Of a DNA stretch of 64,000 nucleotides, positions 1 to 9,150 are shown piece by piece. How positions within the stretch are numbered: position 1 is the stretch's first letter; every line of letters begins with the position of its first letter. The stretch is from Streptomyces zhaozhouensis. Its GTDB lineage: Bacteria; Actinomycetota; Actinomycetes; Streptomycetales; Streptomycetaceae. Under the pieces are notes generated by a model that saw nothing but the letters and a program-made list of their open reading frames with translations, was not told the origin of the DNA and searched no databases. The stretch lies in the NCBI RefSeq assembly GCF_900230195.1, contig NZ_OCNE01000003.1, forward strand, positions 310,001-374,000, in the 5' to 3' direction. A program made the position numbers and the translations under genes.

Positions 1-1070
1 GTCTCGTCGGCGAGGGAGGAGAGCTGGGCGGCGGCGGCCAGCTCCGCGACGGTGACCCCGCGCACCGGCAGAAAGGCGTGGGCCATCCGGTTGCCGTGGG
101 TGATGGTGCCGGTCTTGTCGAGCAGCAGCGTCGAGACGTCGCCCGCGGCCTCGACGGCGCGTCCGGACACGGCCAGCACGTTCCGCCTGACCAGCCGGTC
201 CATGCCGGCGATGCCGATCGCGGAGAGCAGCGCGCCGATGGTGGTGGGGATGAGGCAGACCAGCAGCGCGGTCAGCACCAGCGGCGTGGCCTGGGCGCCC
301 GCGCCGGCGAAGAGCGCGAACGGGCGGAGGGTGACGACGGCCAGCAGGAAGACCACGGTCAGCGAGGCCAGCAGGATGGTGAGGGCGACCTCGTTGGGGG
401 TCTTCTGCCGGGCGGCTCCCTCGACAAGGCCGATCATCCGGTCGATGAAGGTCTCGCCCGGTCGGGCCGTGATCCGGACGACGATCCGGTCGGAGAGGAC
501 CCGGGTGCCGCCGGTGACGGCCGAGCGGTCGCCACCGGACTCCCGGATCACGGGCGCGGACTCGCCGGTGATCGCGGACTCGTCGACGGAGGCGACGCCC
601 TCGACCACGTCCCCGTCTCCGGGGATCACGTCCCCCGCCTCGCAGACGACGAGGTCGCCGACGGTCAGCGCGGTGCCGGGGACGCGTTCCTCCGCCGCGC
701 GGTCGGCGGTCAGCCGGCGGGCGACGGTGTCGGTCCTGGTGCGGCGCAGGCTCTCGGCCTGGGCGCGGCCCCGGCCCTCGGCGACCGCCTCGGCGAGGTT
801 GGCGAAGAGCACGGTCAGCCACAGCCAGGCGGTCACGGCCCAGCCGAACCGGTCGCCGGGGTCGGCCGCGGCCAGCAGGGTGGTCGCGACGGAGCCGACC
901 AGCACCACGAACATGACGGGTGACCTGGCCATGGTGCGCGGGTGGAGCTTGCGGAACGCCCCGGGCACGGCGGCGGCCAGGGTGGCGCGGCCGGGCAGGG
1001 CGCCGCCGTCCCGGGGGCGTGCGGGAGCGGACGGCGCGGTCCCGGTGGGGGCGGGGGTGTGGGTGCTCAT
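1..1070 (-). CDS. kdpB: Potassium-transporting ATPase subunit B, 3' end outside window (partial)
   Basis: This is the catalytic P-type ATPase subunit of the high-affinity K+ uptake complex KdpFABC in the cytoplasmic membrane. The window holds the first 356 residues; the rest lies beyond base 1. Visible are the actuator-domain motif [10 protein letters not shown] near residue 165, hydrophobic segments around 50-95 and 230-290, the PTT motif of the membrane domain near 275, and the phosphorylation motif DKTGTIT with the acceptor Asp at 318. The ATG overlaps the kdpA stop by 4 bp (ATGA), so the two are translationally coupled. kdpC and any kdpDE sensor genes would lie outside the window. Confidence 0.96.
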   Translation of the reverse strand, partial: MSTHTPAPTGTAPSAPARPRDGGALPGRATLAAAVPGAFRKLHPRTMARSPVMFVVLVGSVATTLLAAADPGDRFGWAVTAWLWLTVLFANLAEAVAEGRGRAQAESLRRTRTDTVARRLTADRAAEERVPGTALTVGDLVVCEAGDVIPGDGDVVEGVASVDESAITGESAPVIRESGGDRSAVTGGTRVLSDRIVVRITARPGETFIDRMIGLVEGAARQKTPNEVALTILLASLTVVFLLAVVTLRPFALFAGAGAQATPLVLTALLVCLIPTTIGALLSAIGIAGMDRLVRRNVLAVSGRAVEAAGDVSTLLLDKTGTITHGNRMAHAFLPVRGVTVAELAAAAQLSSLADE

Positions 1071-2731
1071 GCGGCGAGTCCCTCGGCGAGCGGTCCCAGC
1101 GCGAGCGCGGGGACGAAGGTGAGTCCTGAGATGACCAGCGGGGTCGCGGTCAGCAGGCCGGTGAACAGGGGTGTGCCGGTCCTGAGGGTGCCGGCGGTGG
1201 CGGGCCGCCGGCGCTGGGCGGCCAGCGAGCCGGCCAGCGCCAGCGCGAAGACGATCGGCAGCAGCCGGCCCAGCAGCATCGCCAGGCCGAGCGTGGTGTT
1301 GTACCAGGGGGTGTCGGCCGACAGGCCGGCGAACGCGGAGCCGTTGTTCTGGGCGGCCGAGGTGTAGGCGTAGAGGATCTCGGAGAAGCCGTGGGCGCCG
1401 CCGTTGAGCATGGCGTCCGGCGGGGTCGGCAGCGCGACGGCGGCCGCCGTGCCGAGGAGCACCAGCGCGGGGGTGACCAGCAGAGCGCAGGCGGCGAGCT
1501 TGATCTCGCGGGGGCCGAGCCGCTTGCCGAGGTACTCGGGGGTGCGGCCGACCATGAGTCCGGCGAGGAAGACGGCGATCACGGCCGTGATCAACATGCC
1601 GTAGAGGCCGGTGCCGACGCCGCCGGGGGCGATCTCGCCGAGCTGCATCATGACCATGGTGATGCCGCCGCCGAGGCCGGTGAACGAGGAGTGGAACGCG
1701 TTGACCGCGCCCGTCGAGGTGCCGGTGGTGGCGACGGCGAAGAGCGCCGAGCCGCTGACGCCGAAGCGCGTCTCCTTGCCCTCCATGGCGCCGCCGGCCA
1801 GCTCGGGAGCGGGCCCGGCGCCGTGGTGCTCGGTGAGCAGCATCAGTCCGGCGAAGGCCACCCAGAGCACGCCCATCGCGCCGAGGACCGCGTAGCCCTG
1901 CCGGGTGGAGCCGACCATCCGGCCGAAGGTGCGGGTCAGGGCGACGGGCAGCAGCAGGATCAGGAAGATCTCGAAGAGGTTGCTGAACGGCGTGGGGTTC
2001 TCGAACGGGTGGGCGCTGTTGGCGTTGAAGTAGCCGCCGCCGTTGGTGCCCAGCAGCTTGACGGCCTCCTGGGAGGCGACGGCGCCGCCGTTCCACTGCT
2101 GGGTGCCGCCGAGGAACTGGCCGACGTGGTGGATGCCGGACAGGTTCTGGATGACGCCGCAGGCGACCAGCACCAGCGCGGCGCACGCGGCCAGCGGCAG
2201 CAGCACGCGGACGGTGCCGCGCACCAGGTCGACCCAGAAGTTGCCCAGTGCGCCGGTGCTGGTGCGGGCGAAGCCGCGCACCAGCGCGACGGCGACGGCC
2301 ATGCCGACGGCGGCGGACAGGAAGTGCTGCACGGCCAGGCCGCCCGTCTGCACCAGGTGTCCCATGGTCTGTTCGCCGGAGTACGACTGCCAGTTGGTGT
2401 TGGTGACGAAGGAGACGGCGGTGTTGAACGCCTGGTCGGGCGGGATCGTGGCGAAGCCGAGCGAGCCGGGCAGCACGTCCTGGAGTCGTTGGAGCAGGTA
2501 GAGCAGGGCGATGCCGACCAGGGAGAAGGCCAGCACGCCCCGCAGATAGCCGGTCCAACCGACCTCGGCGTCGGGCCGCACGCCGACGGCCCGGTAGACG
2601 AGCCGCTCGACGCGCAGGTGCCGGCGCGAGGTGTGGACGTCGGCGATGTGGTCGCCGAGCGGGCGGTGGGCCAGGGCGAGCGCGCCGAGCAGCGCGGTCA
2701 GTTGGAGCACCCCGGCGAGTTGGGCGTTCAT
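1067..2731 (-). CDS. kdpA: Potassium-transporting ATPase subunit A
   Basis: This is the K+-binding, channel-like subunit of KdpFABC. It is a 554-residue polytopic membrane protein, the usual length for the family. It carries the conserved selectivity-loop stretch [20 protein letters not shown] near residues 230-250 and a further filter-like loop with [10 protein letters not shown] near 335. Start is the ATG 9 bp after the kdpF stop; kdpB follows with an ATGA overlap. The gene order F-A-B matches the standard operon. No sequence oddity was seen. Confidence 0.97.
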   Translation of the reverse strand: MNAQLAGVLQLTALLGALALAHRPLGDHIADVHTSRRHLRVERLVYRAVGVRPDAEVGWTGYLRGVLAFSLVGIALLYLLQRLQDVLPGSLGFATIPPDQAFNTAVSFVTNTNWQSYSGEQTMGHLVQTGGLAVQHFLSAAVGMAVAVALVRGFARTSTGALGNFWVDLVRGTVRVLLPLAACAALVLVACGVIQNLSGIHHVGQFLGGTQQWNGGAVASQEAVKLLGTNGGGYFNANSAHPFENPTPFSNLFEIFLILLLPVALTRTFGRMVGSTRQGYAVLGAMGVLWVAFAGLMLLTEHHGAGPAPELAGGAMEGKETRFGVSGSALFAVATTGTSTGAVNAFHSSFTGLGGGITMVMMQLGEIAPGGVGTGLYGMLITAVIAVFLAGLMVGRTPEYLGKRLGPREIKLAACALLVTPALVLLGTAAAVALPTPPDAMLNGGAHGFSEILYAYTSAAQNNGSAFAGLSADTPWYNTTLGLAMLLGRLLPIVFALALAGSLAAQRRRPATAGTLRTGTPLFTGLLTATPLVISGLTFVPALALGPLAEGLAA

Positions 2732-2740
2732 GCGCGGCGC

Positions 2741-2830
2741 CTAGAACCTCTCGGCGAGAAGGAGGGCTGTCACGAGATAGACCAGCAGGGCGGCGGCCAC
2801 CACCAGTCCGACGACGTCGTGGGGGCTCAC
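2741..2830 (-). CDS. kdpF: KdpF, small stabilising subunit of the Kdp ATPase
   Basis: A 29-residue single-span membrane peptide with a GTG start. It reads as a short polar start (VSPHDV), one hydrophobic helix ([17 protein letters not shown]), and the end LLAERF, which is typical of KdpF. In characterised systems KdpF stabilises the KdpABC complex. It sits 9 bp upstream of kdpA. Its GTG overlaps the TGA of an even smaller upstream ORF (GTGA), so its translation probably depends on that ORF. Confidence 0.88.
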   Translation of the reverse strand: MSPHDVVGLVVAAALLVYLVTALLLAERF

Positions 2831-2910
2831 AGCCGGGTCACCCCCTTCGCCACGAGGGCCACCAGGAGGAAGGCGGCGAGCGTAGTGAGGGCGAAGGCCA
2901 GGTCGGCCAT
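2827..2910 (-). CDS. 27-residue predicted membrane peptide upstream of kdpF
   Basis: This short ORF starts with ATG (2910) behind an AGGAG ribosome-binding site 7 nt upstream and ends in a TGA that overlaps the kdpF start (GTGA). The peptide starts [14 protein letters not shown], continues with a hydrophobic run, and ends in AKGVTRL, so one membrane helix with a basic C-terminus is expected. It has the best ribosome-binding site at the head of the operon. It may be an extra small subunit of the Kdp complex or a coupling leader. The assignment is inferred from position, RBS and overlap; I know no function for it. Confidence 0.7.
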   Translation of the reverse strand: MADLAFALTTLAAFLLVALVAKGVTRL

Positions 2911-2989
2911 CGACGGCTCCTGAGAGACGGAACGGAATCGAGCGAACGAGACCCGAGACTTCCACTTACCGACCGTTTGTGGCCTTTCG

Positions 2990-3028
2990 TTGACGGTTTC
3001 CCTACAGCCCCGGGCCCGTCATTGACGG
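2990..3028. promoter_or_regulatory. TTGACGG direct repeat and CCGTCA-T-TGACGG palindrome between divergent genes
   Basis: TTGACGG occurs at 2990-2996 and again at 3022-3028, 32 bp apart (about three helical turns). The second copy is half of a perfect 6+1+6 palindrome at 3016-3028. The region separates the kdp operon (minus) from the cation exchanger gene (plus). A regulator binding same-face repeats is plausible, but no matching regulator can be named from the window. Confidence 0.35.
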
Positions 3029-3094
3029 AACCCATACGCGGGCGGCGCACCGGGCCGGTCGGCCTCCCGGCGGAGGCGGGGAGAAGAGGCCAGG

Positions 3095-4141
3095 ATGCGG
3101 CGTATGTCCGAAATCCTGACCGGCTCCTGGCCGCTGGGCTGGAGCGTGGCCCTCTTTCTGCTCGCCGGCCTGCTGACGGTGGTCGGCAGCGTCCGGCTGG
3201 CCACCCTCGGCGACGTGCTGGCCGACCGCACCGGGCAGGGCGAGGCGCTCTTCGGCGCGGTCTTCTTCGGCCTGGTGGCGTCGATGTCCGGGATCGTGAT
3301 GACGGCCGTCAGCGCGGCCGACGGCCACCCCGACCTGGCGTACAGCAACGCCGTCGGCGGCATCGCGGCGCAGACCCTGGCGGTGGTGGCGGCGGACGCG
3401 GCCTACCGCAGGGTGAACCTGGAGCACGCGGCGGCCTCGCTGGCCAACCTGCTCTTCGGCTGCCTGCTGATCGGCCTGCTGGCGCTGGCGCTGATGGCCA
3501 GCTTCAGCCCGGACGTGACGGTGCTGGGCGTGCACCCGGTCTCGCCGGTGATGGTGGCGTTCTACTGGGGCGGGCTGCGGCTGATCGGCGGCCACGCGCG
3601 GCCGATGTGGGTGGCGGTGCGCACCCGTGACACCGTGCCGGACCGGCCGCACGCCGAGGAGGCCACCCGGGCGCGGCGCACGCGGACGCTGTGGGGCGAG
3701 TTCCTGGCCATCGCGGGCGCGGTGCTGGTCGGCGGCTGGGTGGTGGCGCGGGCCGCGGAGACGTTTGTGCAGGTGACCGGCCTGGCGGCCGGGTTCGTGG
3801 GCGCGGTGCTGATGGGCGTGGTCAACGCGCTGCCCGAGACGGTGACGGCGATCGCCGCGGTGCGCAGGGGCGCGGTGACGCTGGCGATCGCGGCGGTGGT
3901 GGGCGGCAACTGCCTGGACGCGTTGAACCTGGTGGTGGGCGACCTCGCCTACCGGGGCGGCTCGCTCTTCCACGCGGCGCGGACGGACCAGCTGTTCCTG
4001 ACGGCGAGCGCGCTGCTGATGACCACCGTGCTGCTGGGCGGCCTGCTGGTGCGTCAGGAACGGGGCTGGCTGCGGCTGGGGTTCGACGGGGTGACGCTGA
4101 TCCTGGTCTACGCGGCGACGGTCGCGGTGCTCGCCTTCTGA
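3095..4141 (+). CDS. Sodium/calcium exchanger (CaCA)-like membrane protein
   Basis: A 348-residue protein with about ten hydrophobic segments. It reads as two related halves: the first near residues 45-110 (GLVASMSGIVMTAVSAADGHPDLAYSNAVGG, a stretch I cite by its key part SNAVGG) and the second near 225-285 (MGVVNALPETVTAIAAV followed by GGNCLDALNLV). Acidic and Asn-rich alpha repeats of this kind are known from the cation/Ca2+ antiporter family, where they form the ion site. Two ATGs (3095 and 3104) are possible starts. It diverges from the kdp operon, so both may concern cation homeostasis. The transported ion cannot be told from sequence. Confidence 0.72.
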   Translation: MRRMSEILTGSWPLGWSVALFLLAGLLTVVGSVRLATLGDVLADRTGQGEALFGAVFFGLVASMSGIVMTAVSAADGHPDLAYSNAVGGIAAQTLAVVAADAAYRRVNLEHAAASLANLLFGCLLIGLLALALMASFSPDVTVLGVHPVSPVMVAFYWGGLRLIGGHARPMWVAVRTRDTVPDRPHAEEATRARRTRTLWGEFLAIAGAVLVGGWVVARAAETFVQVTGLAAGFVGAVLMGVVNALPETVTAIAAVRRGAVTLAIAAVVGGNCLDALNLVVGDLAYRGGSLFHAARTDQLFLTASALLMTTVLLGGLLVRQERGWLRLGFDGVTLILVYAATVAVLAF

Positions 4142-4151
4142 CCCGGCCGTT

Positions 4152-4171
4152 CCCGGCGGGGCCCCGCCGGG
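4152..4171. terminator. GC-rich hairpin between convergent genes
   Basis: A perfect 20-bp palindrome, CCCGGCGGGG followed by CCCCGCCGGG, lies 11 bp after the exchanger stop and before the stop of the convergent laccase gene. An alternative pairing of GACCCGGC (4140-4147) with GCCGGGTC (4166-4173) also exists. No T-run follows, as is common for actinomycete terminators. Confidence 0.55.
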
Positions 4172-4252
4172 TCAGAAGACGATTTCCGGCCGCGCACGCG
4201 CCACCCGGTGCCGGGGGTGGCGCGCGGGACCCGGTCCGTGGGGGGACGACGG

Positions 4253-5251
4253 TCAGTGGTGGGCGTGCGCGTCCTCTTCCGAGCGGGGCGCGTCGCCCGA
4301 GGGTTCGGCGTGGTGGCCGGGGTCGCCGGGGGCGTTGCCGTCCTCGTCGGCGACGATCAGCATCCCGGCCATGCCCATGTCGGAGTGGCTCTGCACATGG
4401 CAGTGGTACATCCAGTGACCGGGGCCGACGTGTTCGCCCGCGATCACCTGGAAGCCGAAGGACTCGCCGGGGCCGCAGATCTTGTTGTCGATGACCCGGC
4501 TCGGGTCGTTCTCGTCGGCCAGCAGCCCGGTGCGGTTGTCGGCCCAACGGTGACCGTGCAGGTGGAAGGTGTGGTAGTACTCGCCGTGCGTGATGGAGAG
4601 GAACTCCACGCGCTCGCCGACCACCGCCTCGAAGTCGGGCCCGTCCTGGAGGTTGTTGGTGGTCATGTCGTTGAAGACGACGACGAACGTCTTGTCCGGG
4701 ACCAGGTCGCCCTCGCGGCGCACGATCAGCCCGCCGTAGAGCCCCCGTTGCAGGCCGCCGGTGCCGTGCGGGGTGCCGACGATGTGGTCGTGGTAGTTCC
4801 AGTAGCCGGCGCTGCCGGCGATCACGCTGCCGTCCTCACGGACGCCGGGGGCGTGCGTGGTCCAGGTGTAGACGCGGCTCTCGCCCGGCGCCACCGTGCT
4901 GTCGGTGTGGGCGGTGCCGTCGTTCTCGATGGTGTAGTCGACGCCGTGGACGTGCAGGGAGACGTCCACGTCCATGTTGTTGACGAGTTCGATCTCGTAG
5001 GAGTCGCCCTCGTACATCTCCAACAGCGGGCCGGGAATGGTCGCCTGACCGGGCTCCAGGCCGTAGCCCGCCTGCCCGTCGCCGACCTCCTCCGCGTAGA
5101 GGGTGATCGTTTTCACCTCGCTGGTGCGGGGTTCCCCGCTGGCCCGCCCTGCCGTGGCTCCCACGGCAGTCGCGGCCAGACCCGCCGGGGCCAGCGCGGC
5201 GGCCGCCGCGCCCGTCGTGAACATTCGCCGGGAGAAGCCTGGTCGGCGCAT
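4253..5251 (-). CDS. Two-domain multicopper oxidase (small laccase), Tat-exported
   Basis: A secreted laccase of 332 residues, the length of the Streptomyces small laccase (SLAC) type, which oxidises phenols with reduction of O2 to water and works as a trimer. It has a twin-arginine signal (SRRMFTTG at residues 7-14) and all four copper motifs: HVHG (100-103), YHDH (153-156), HTFHLHGH (227-234) and [12 protein letters not shown] (283-294). The C-terminus is rich in His (GHHAE and AHAHH), beyond the usual domain, and may bind metal. It diverges from the ThuA/PQQ dehydrogenase and cupredoxin genes. Start is the ATG giving the complete Tat signal. Confidence 0.93.
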   Translation of the reverse strand: MRRPGFSRRMFTTGAAAAALAPAGLAATAVGATAGRASGEPRTSEVKTITLYAEEVGDGQAGYGLEPGQATIPGPLLEMYEGDSYEIELVNNMDVDVSLHVHGVDYTIENDGTAHTDSTVAPGESRVYTWTTHAPGVREDGSVIAGSAGYWNYHDHIVGTPHGTGGLQRGLYGGLIVRREGDLVPDKTFVVVFNDMTTNNLQDGPDFEAVVGERVEFLSITHGEYYHTFHLHGHRWADNRTGLLADENDPSRVIDNKICGPGESFGFQVIAGEHVGPGHWMYHCHVQSHSDMGMAGMLIVADEDGNAPGDPGHHAEPSGDAPRSEEDAHAHH

Positions 5252-5364
5252 CGCAGAGCCTTCCTCGCTCAGTGGTCAACGACTCTGATGGCGCCTCATG
5301 GTATGAGCACGACAAGAGTTTGCCCACCCTCAGGACAAAGTTTCCTCGATTCCGGTTATAGCCA

Positions 5365-5393
5365 TTGGCGACACGGTAAAAGAGGTCTAGCTT
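5365..5393 (+). promoter_or_regulatory. Candidate promoter of the PQQ dehydrogenase gene
   Basis: TTGGCG at 5365-5370 and TAGCTT at 5388-5393 are separated by 17 bp, 44 bp before the start codon. An inverted repeat CTTGGG (5395-5400) / CCCAAG (5416-5421) follows just ahead of the GAGGGGCGGG ribosome-binding region and could influence translation. The match to the -10 consensus is modest. Confidence 0.35.
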
Positions 5394-5436
5394 CCTTGGG
5401 CGTTGGCTTCTGTAACCCAAGAGGGGCGGGCGAGCT

Positions 5437-7854
5437 ATGCGCCGCAAGCCGCAGATCTTCGCACTTGCAGCCACCCTGTCGATCGCGCTGCTGGGGGTCT
5501 CCCCCACGGCCTCAGGTAACGAGGAGGGAACTGAACAGTCAGGCGTACTGCCCGGGGCAGCCGATGCCCAGGTGCTCGTCTTCCACGCGGCCGAAGCGCC
5601 GGCGGACCGCACGGAGGCCGCCGTCGAGGCCATCACGGCCATAGGGGCCGAGGGCCCGGCCGAGGAGCAGTTCGACGTCCAGGCCACCGACGACCCGACC
5701 GCCTTCACGCCCGACGGGCTGCTGGCCTACCACGCGGTCGTCTTCCTCTCCGCGGACGGCGCGGTCCTCGACGCCGACCAGGAGGCCGCGCTCCAGGGCT
5801 ATGTCCAGGCCGGAGGCGGGTTCCTCGGCGTCCACGACGCCGCCACCGCCCAACCGGAGTCCGAGTGGTTCACCGGCCTCGTCGGGGCGCGCCCCGACGA
5901 CGGCAGCCCGACGGAGGCCCAGGACGCGGTCGTCGAGGTCGGCGACCGGCAGAACCCGTCCACCGTCGACCTGCCGCTCGAATGGGAACGTTCGGACGTC
6001 TGGTACGACTGGACCGAGAACCCCAGCGGCCAGGTGCACACCGTCGCCCGCGTCCGGGAGAACACCTACACCCCGGGCCCCGGCGCCCAGGGCTGGGACC
6101 ACCCGATCTCCTGGTGCCGCGACTACGACGGCGGCCGTTCGTTCTACACCGGCATGGGCGGCACCGCCGAGAGCTTCGCCGAGGAGGAGTTCCGCTCCCA
6201 CCTGCGCGGGGCGCTGCTGTGGACCGGCGGCCTGACCAGGGCCGACTGCCAGGCCACCATCACCGACAACTACACGGCCGAGCGCGTCACCGAGCCCAAC
6301 CAGCCCGGCGAGCTGGACCAGATCGGGGAGCCGCACGGCCTGGACATCGCCGACGACGGCCGGGTGTTCTACATCGGGCGCGCCGGTGGCTGGGCGGACG
6401 ACCCGCTGGTCACCGACTGGGAGGACCCGCAGATCGGTCTCGGCCAGGGCACGGTCCACGTCTACGACCCGTCGGACGACTCCGTCTCCCTCGCCGCGAA
6501 CCTGGAGGTCTTCGGCAACAAGGGCGGCGGCGACGAGCTGACCAAGACCGAGGAGGGCCTGCTGGGCATCGCCCTCGACCCGGCCTTCTCGGAGAACGCG
6601 TACGTCTACCTGTACTGGATGCCGCACGCCACCATCGACCGGGAGGCCAGGATCGGTGAACGGCGCGTCAGCCGCTTCACGTTCGACGAGGCCAGCGGCA
6701 CCCTGGACACCGCCTCCGAGGTGACGCTGCTCAACTGGGACGCGCAGATCCACAGCTGCTGCCACGCCGGCGGCGGCATGGACTTCGACTCCGAGGGCAA
6801 CCTGTACATCGCCACCGGCGACAACAACTCCTCGGGCTTCACCGACGGGTACTCGGGCAACAACCCCGAGCCCCAGTACGAGGGCGTCGCCTTCGCGGAC
6901 GCGCGCCGGACCTCGGGCAACACCAACAACCTCAACGGCAAGATCCTGCGCATCCACCCCGAACCGGACGGGACGTACACCATCCCCGAGGGCAACCTCT
7001 TCACCGGCGACGAGGAGGGCGGCGGCAAGACCCGCGCGGAGATCTACGTGATGGGCGTCCGCAACCCCTCCCGCATCGCGATCGACCCGGCCACCGACTG
7101 GCTCTACGCCGGCTGGGTCGGCCCCGACGCCGGCGAGCCCAGCACCACCTGGGGCCCCGCCAAGTACGACACGTTCGCCGTCATCACCGAGGCGGGCAAC
7201 CGGGGTTGGCCGTACTGCATGGGCAACAACCAGCCCTACCGGGACCGGAACCTGCCCGACCCGACCCTGCCGCTCGACTGGTACGACTGCGACGCGCCCA
7301 GGAACGAGTCCCCGCACAACGACGGCCTCGTCGAGGTGCCGCCGGTCACGCCGAACAACATCTGGTACTCGCCGCAGGGCGGCGCGCCGGACTACCCCAG
7401 GGACGAGAACGGCCTGCCCAGCTACGAGGCCGACGAGGCGACGCTGCTGCTCCCGTGGCTGCGCGGCGGCGGCCAGGCCACGATGAACGGCCCGGTCTAC
7501 CGCCACGACGAGACCACCGAGAGCGACGTGGCCTGGCCCGCGTACTGGGACGGCAAGTGGTTCGTCGGTGACCACTACGACGACGAACAGCCGCGCCACG
7601 CCGTGGTGATGGACCCGGAGAACGCCGGCTCCGGCGGGCTCCCCGTCCACGCCGAGTCGCTGGACGCCATCATCCCCGACGGCGACGGCGGCATCCGCAA
7701 CCTGATGGACTGGAAGTTCGCCCCCGACGGTTCGCTCTACGTCCTGGACTACGGGCGCGGCTTCTTCAACCTCACCGAGGAGTCCGCCCTCTGGCGGGTC
7801 ACCTACGAAGGCGGCCCCGCCACCCCCACGCCCGAGCAGCTGGCCCAGCGGTGA
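5437..7854 (+). CDS. Secreted ThuA-domain / PQQ-type glucose-sorbosone dehydrogenase fusion
   Basis: An 805-residue exported protein. Residues 1-27 form a signal peptide. Residues about 45-265 read as a ThuA-like domain (QVLVFHAAE start, GGGFLGVHDA core, ending before AWT-type aromatic stretch). Residues about 290-790 read as a six-bladed propeller of the soluble glucose/sorbosone dehydrogenase family, with GLLGIALDPAF, HSCCHAGGGMDFDSEGNLYI, GDNNSSGF and GVRNPSRIAID. Family members oxidise sugars using bound PQQ and pass electrons to an external acceptor. The cupredoxin gene begins 34 bp downstream, making it a candidate electron acceptor. The substrate is not predictable. Start ATG follows a GAGGGG-type RBS. 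Confidence 0.85.
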   Translation: MRRKPQIFALAATLSIALLGVSPTASGNEEGTEQSGVLPGAADAQVLVFHAAEAPADRTEAAVEAITAIGAEGPAEEQFDVQATDDPTAFTPDGLLAYHAVVFLSADGAVLDADQEAALQGYVQAGGGFLGVHDAATAQPESEWFTGLVGARPDDGSPTEAQDAVVEVGDRQNPSTVDLPLEWERSDVWYDWTENPSGQVHTVARVRENTYTPGPGAQGWDHPISWCRDYDGGRSFYTGMGGTAESFAEEEFRSHLRGALLWTGGLTRADCQATITDNYTAERVTEPNQPGELDQIGEPHGLDIADDGRVFYIGRAGGWADDPLVTDWEDPQIGLGQGTVHVYDPSDDSVSLAANLEVFGNKGGGDELTKTEEGLLGIALDPAFSENAYVYLYWMPHATIDREARIGERRVSRFTFDEASGTLDTASEVTLLNWDAQIHSCCHAGGGMDFDSEGNLYIATGDNNSSGFTDGYSGNNPEPQYEGVAFADARRTSGNTNNLNGKILRIHPEPDGTYTIPEGNLFTGDEEGGGKTRAEIYVMGVRNPSRIAIDPATDWLYAGWVGPDAGEPSTTWGPAKYDTFAVITEAGNRGWPYCMGNNQPYRDRNLPDPTLPLDWYDCDAPRNESPHNDGLVEVPPVTPNNIWYSPQGGAPDYPRDENGLPSYEADEATLLLPWLRGGGQATMNGPVYRHDETTESDVAWPAYWDGKWFVGDHYDDEQPRHAVVMDPENAGSGGLPVHAESLDAIIPDGDGGIRNLMDWKFAPDGSLYVLDYGRGFFNLTEESALWRVTYEGGPATPTPEQLAQR

Positions 7855-7888
7855 CGGCGGACAACTCCCCAGCAGGAGGTAGGGAACG

Positions 7889-9010
7889 ATGAAACACACC
7901 AGCACGGACGGGGGGTCGACGCCCCAGCCGCGCCGGGCCCGCGTCCGGGGGTGGCGACCGCTGGCGGCACTGCTGACGGTCTCCCTCGCCGGTCTCGGCC
8001 TCGCGACGCTGCCGGCGGCGCAGGCCCAGCCGAGCGGCCAGAGCGCGGTCGCCGACGCGCCGGAGCCGGAGCCGACGGAGGAGCAGATCCTCACCTGGAC
8101 CGCCGACAACGACCTGGACAGCTACGAGACCGCGCCCGTCGAGGCGGTCGCCGGCCCGGCCACCCTGGTCTTCGAGAACAGCGAGGCGACCGGCAACACC
8201 ACCGGCATGGCGCACACGTTGACGTTCGACGTCTCCAACTCGGACTACAACAACGACGTGCGGGTCAACCTGCTGGCCAACCCGAACGACGCCAAGGGAG
8301 GCAAGCACGAGATCGACGTCGAGCTGACCCCGGGCACCTACCGCTACTTCTGCACCATCCCCGGGCATCTCGCCATGCAGGGCACCCTGGTGGTGACCGA
8401 GGGCGACGACGGTGGCGGCGGCGAGGAGGACACCACCGCCCCCGAGGTCACCCACGAGATCACCGGCGAGCAGAACGAGGACGGCGCCTACGTGGGCAGC
8501 GCGACCGTCGAACTCACCGCGACGGACGACGACTCCGGCGTGGAGAGCATCGACTACGCGGTCGGCGCCACGGTGTTCCAGCCGTACGAGGAGCCCTTCG
8601 TCCTCGACGAGCCGGGCACCCACCGGGTGACCTACCGCGCCACGGACGTGGCGGGCAACGTCTCCACCAGCCAGATGACCTACGTCGACGTGGTGGAGGC
8701 GCCACCCGGCGAGGAGGACACCACCGCGCCCGAGGTCACCGCCGAGGTGACCGGCGAACAGGACGCGGACGGCGCGTACGTGGCGATGGCCACGGTCGAA
8801 CTCACCGCGACGGACGAGGAGTCCGGCGTGGCGGGTATCGAGTACGCGCTGGGCGACGGCGAGTTCACCGCCTACACGGACCCGTTCATGGTCCACGACC
8901 TCGGTGAGACCACCGTGACCTACCGCGCCACCGACGTGGCGGGCAACGTCTCGGAGGACGCCACGACGACCTTCACCGTCGTCGAGGGCGAGATGCCGTC
9001 CCACCACTGA
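7889..9010 (+). CDS. Secreted plastocyanin-like cupredoxin with two Ig-like repeats
   Basis: A 373-residue exported protein. A signal peptide ends near residue 46 (AAQAQ). Residues about 65-170 form a type-1 copper domain with ligands visible as His in AHTLTF, then Cys, His and Met in YFCTIPGHLAMQG. Two tandem repeats of about 90 residues follow, each starting EEDTTAPEVT and containing VELTATD, SGV, and VTYRATDVAGNVS. These resemble the OmpL47/Ig-like repeats found on bacterial surface proteins. The RBS is AGGAGGTAGGGAACG before the ATG. It is co-directional and close to the PQQ dehydrogenase gene, so it probably carries electrons outside the cell. Confidence 0.87.
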   Translation: MKHTSTDGGSTPQPRRARVRGWRPLAALLTVSLAGLGLATLPAAQAQPSGQSAVADAPEPEPTEEQILTWTADNDLDSYETAPVEAVAGPATLVFENSEATGNTTGMAHTLTFDVSNSDYNNDVRVNLLANPNDAKGGKHEIDVELTPGTYRYFCTIPGHLAMQGTLVVTEGDDGGGGEEDTTAPEVTHEITGEQNEDGAYVGSATVELTATDDDSGVESIDYAVGATVFQPYEEPFVLDEPGTHRVTYRATDVAGNVSTSQMTYVDVVEAPPGEEDTTAPEVTAEVTGEQDADGAYVAMATVELTATDEESGVAGIEYALGDGEFTAYTDPFMVHDLGETTVTYRATDVAGNVSEDATTTFTVVEGEMPSHH

Positions 9011-9028
9011 GTGCCCCCGGGGGGTGGC

Positions 9029-9072
9029 GCGGGCGACGACGGTGCCGGACAACCGGGACCGTCGTCGCCCGC
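9029..9072. terminator. Strong bidirectional hairpin between convergent genes
   Basis: A perfect 15-bp stem, GCGGGCGACGACGGT (9029-9043) pairing with ACCGTCGTCGCCCGC (9058-9072), encloses a 14-nt loop. It stands between the convergent cupredoxin and PHP-hydrolase genes, so it can end transcripts from both sides. Confidence 0.75.
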
Positions 9073-9150
9073 GGCCGCCCCCACGCACCACCGCTGCGGG
9101 ACGGCCGCCCGCCGAGACGGCCCGGTGCCCTCGTCGTCGACCGCGCCGCG

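Noticed and set aside
1391..2923. A ~510-residue plus-strand open frame across kdpA.
   Set aside because: Composition is Gly/Glu/Ala/His shadow text without any domain; kdpA on the other strand is certain.
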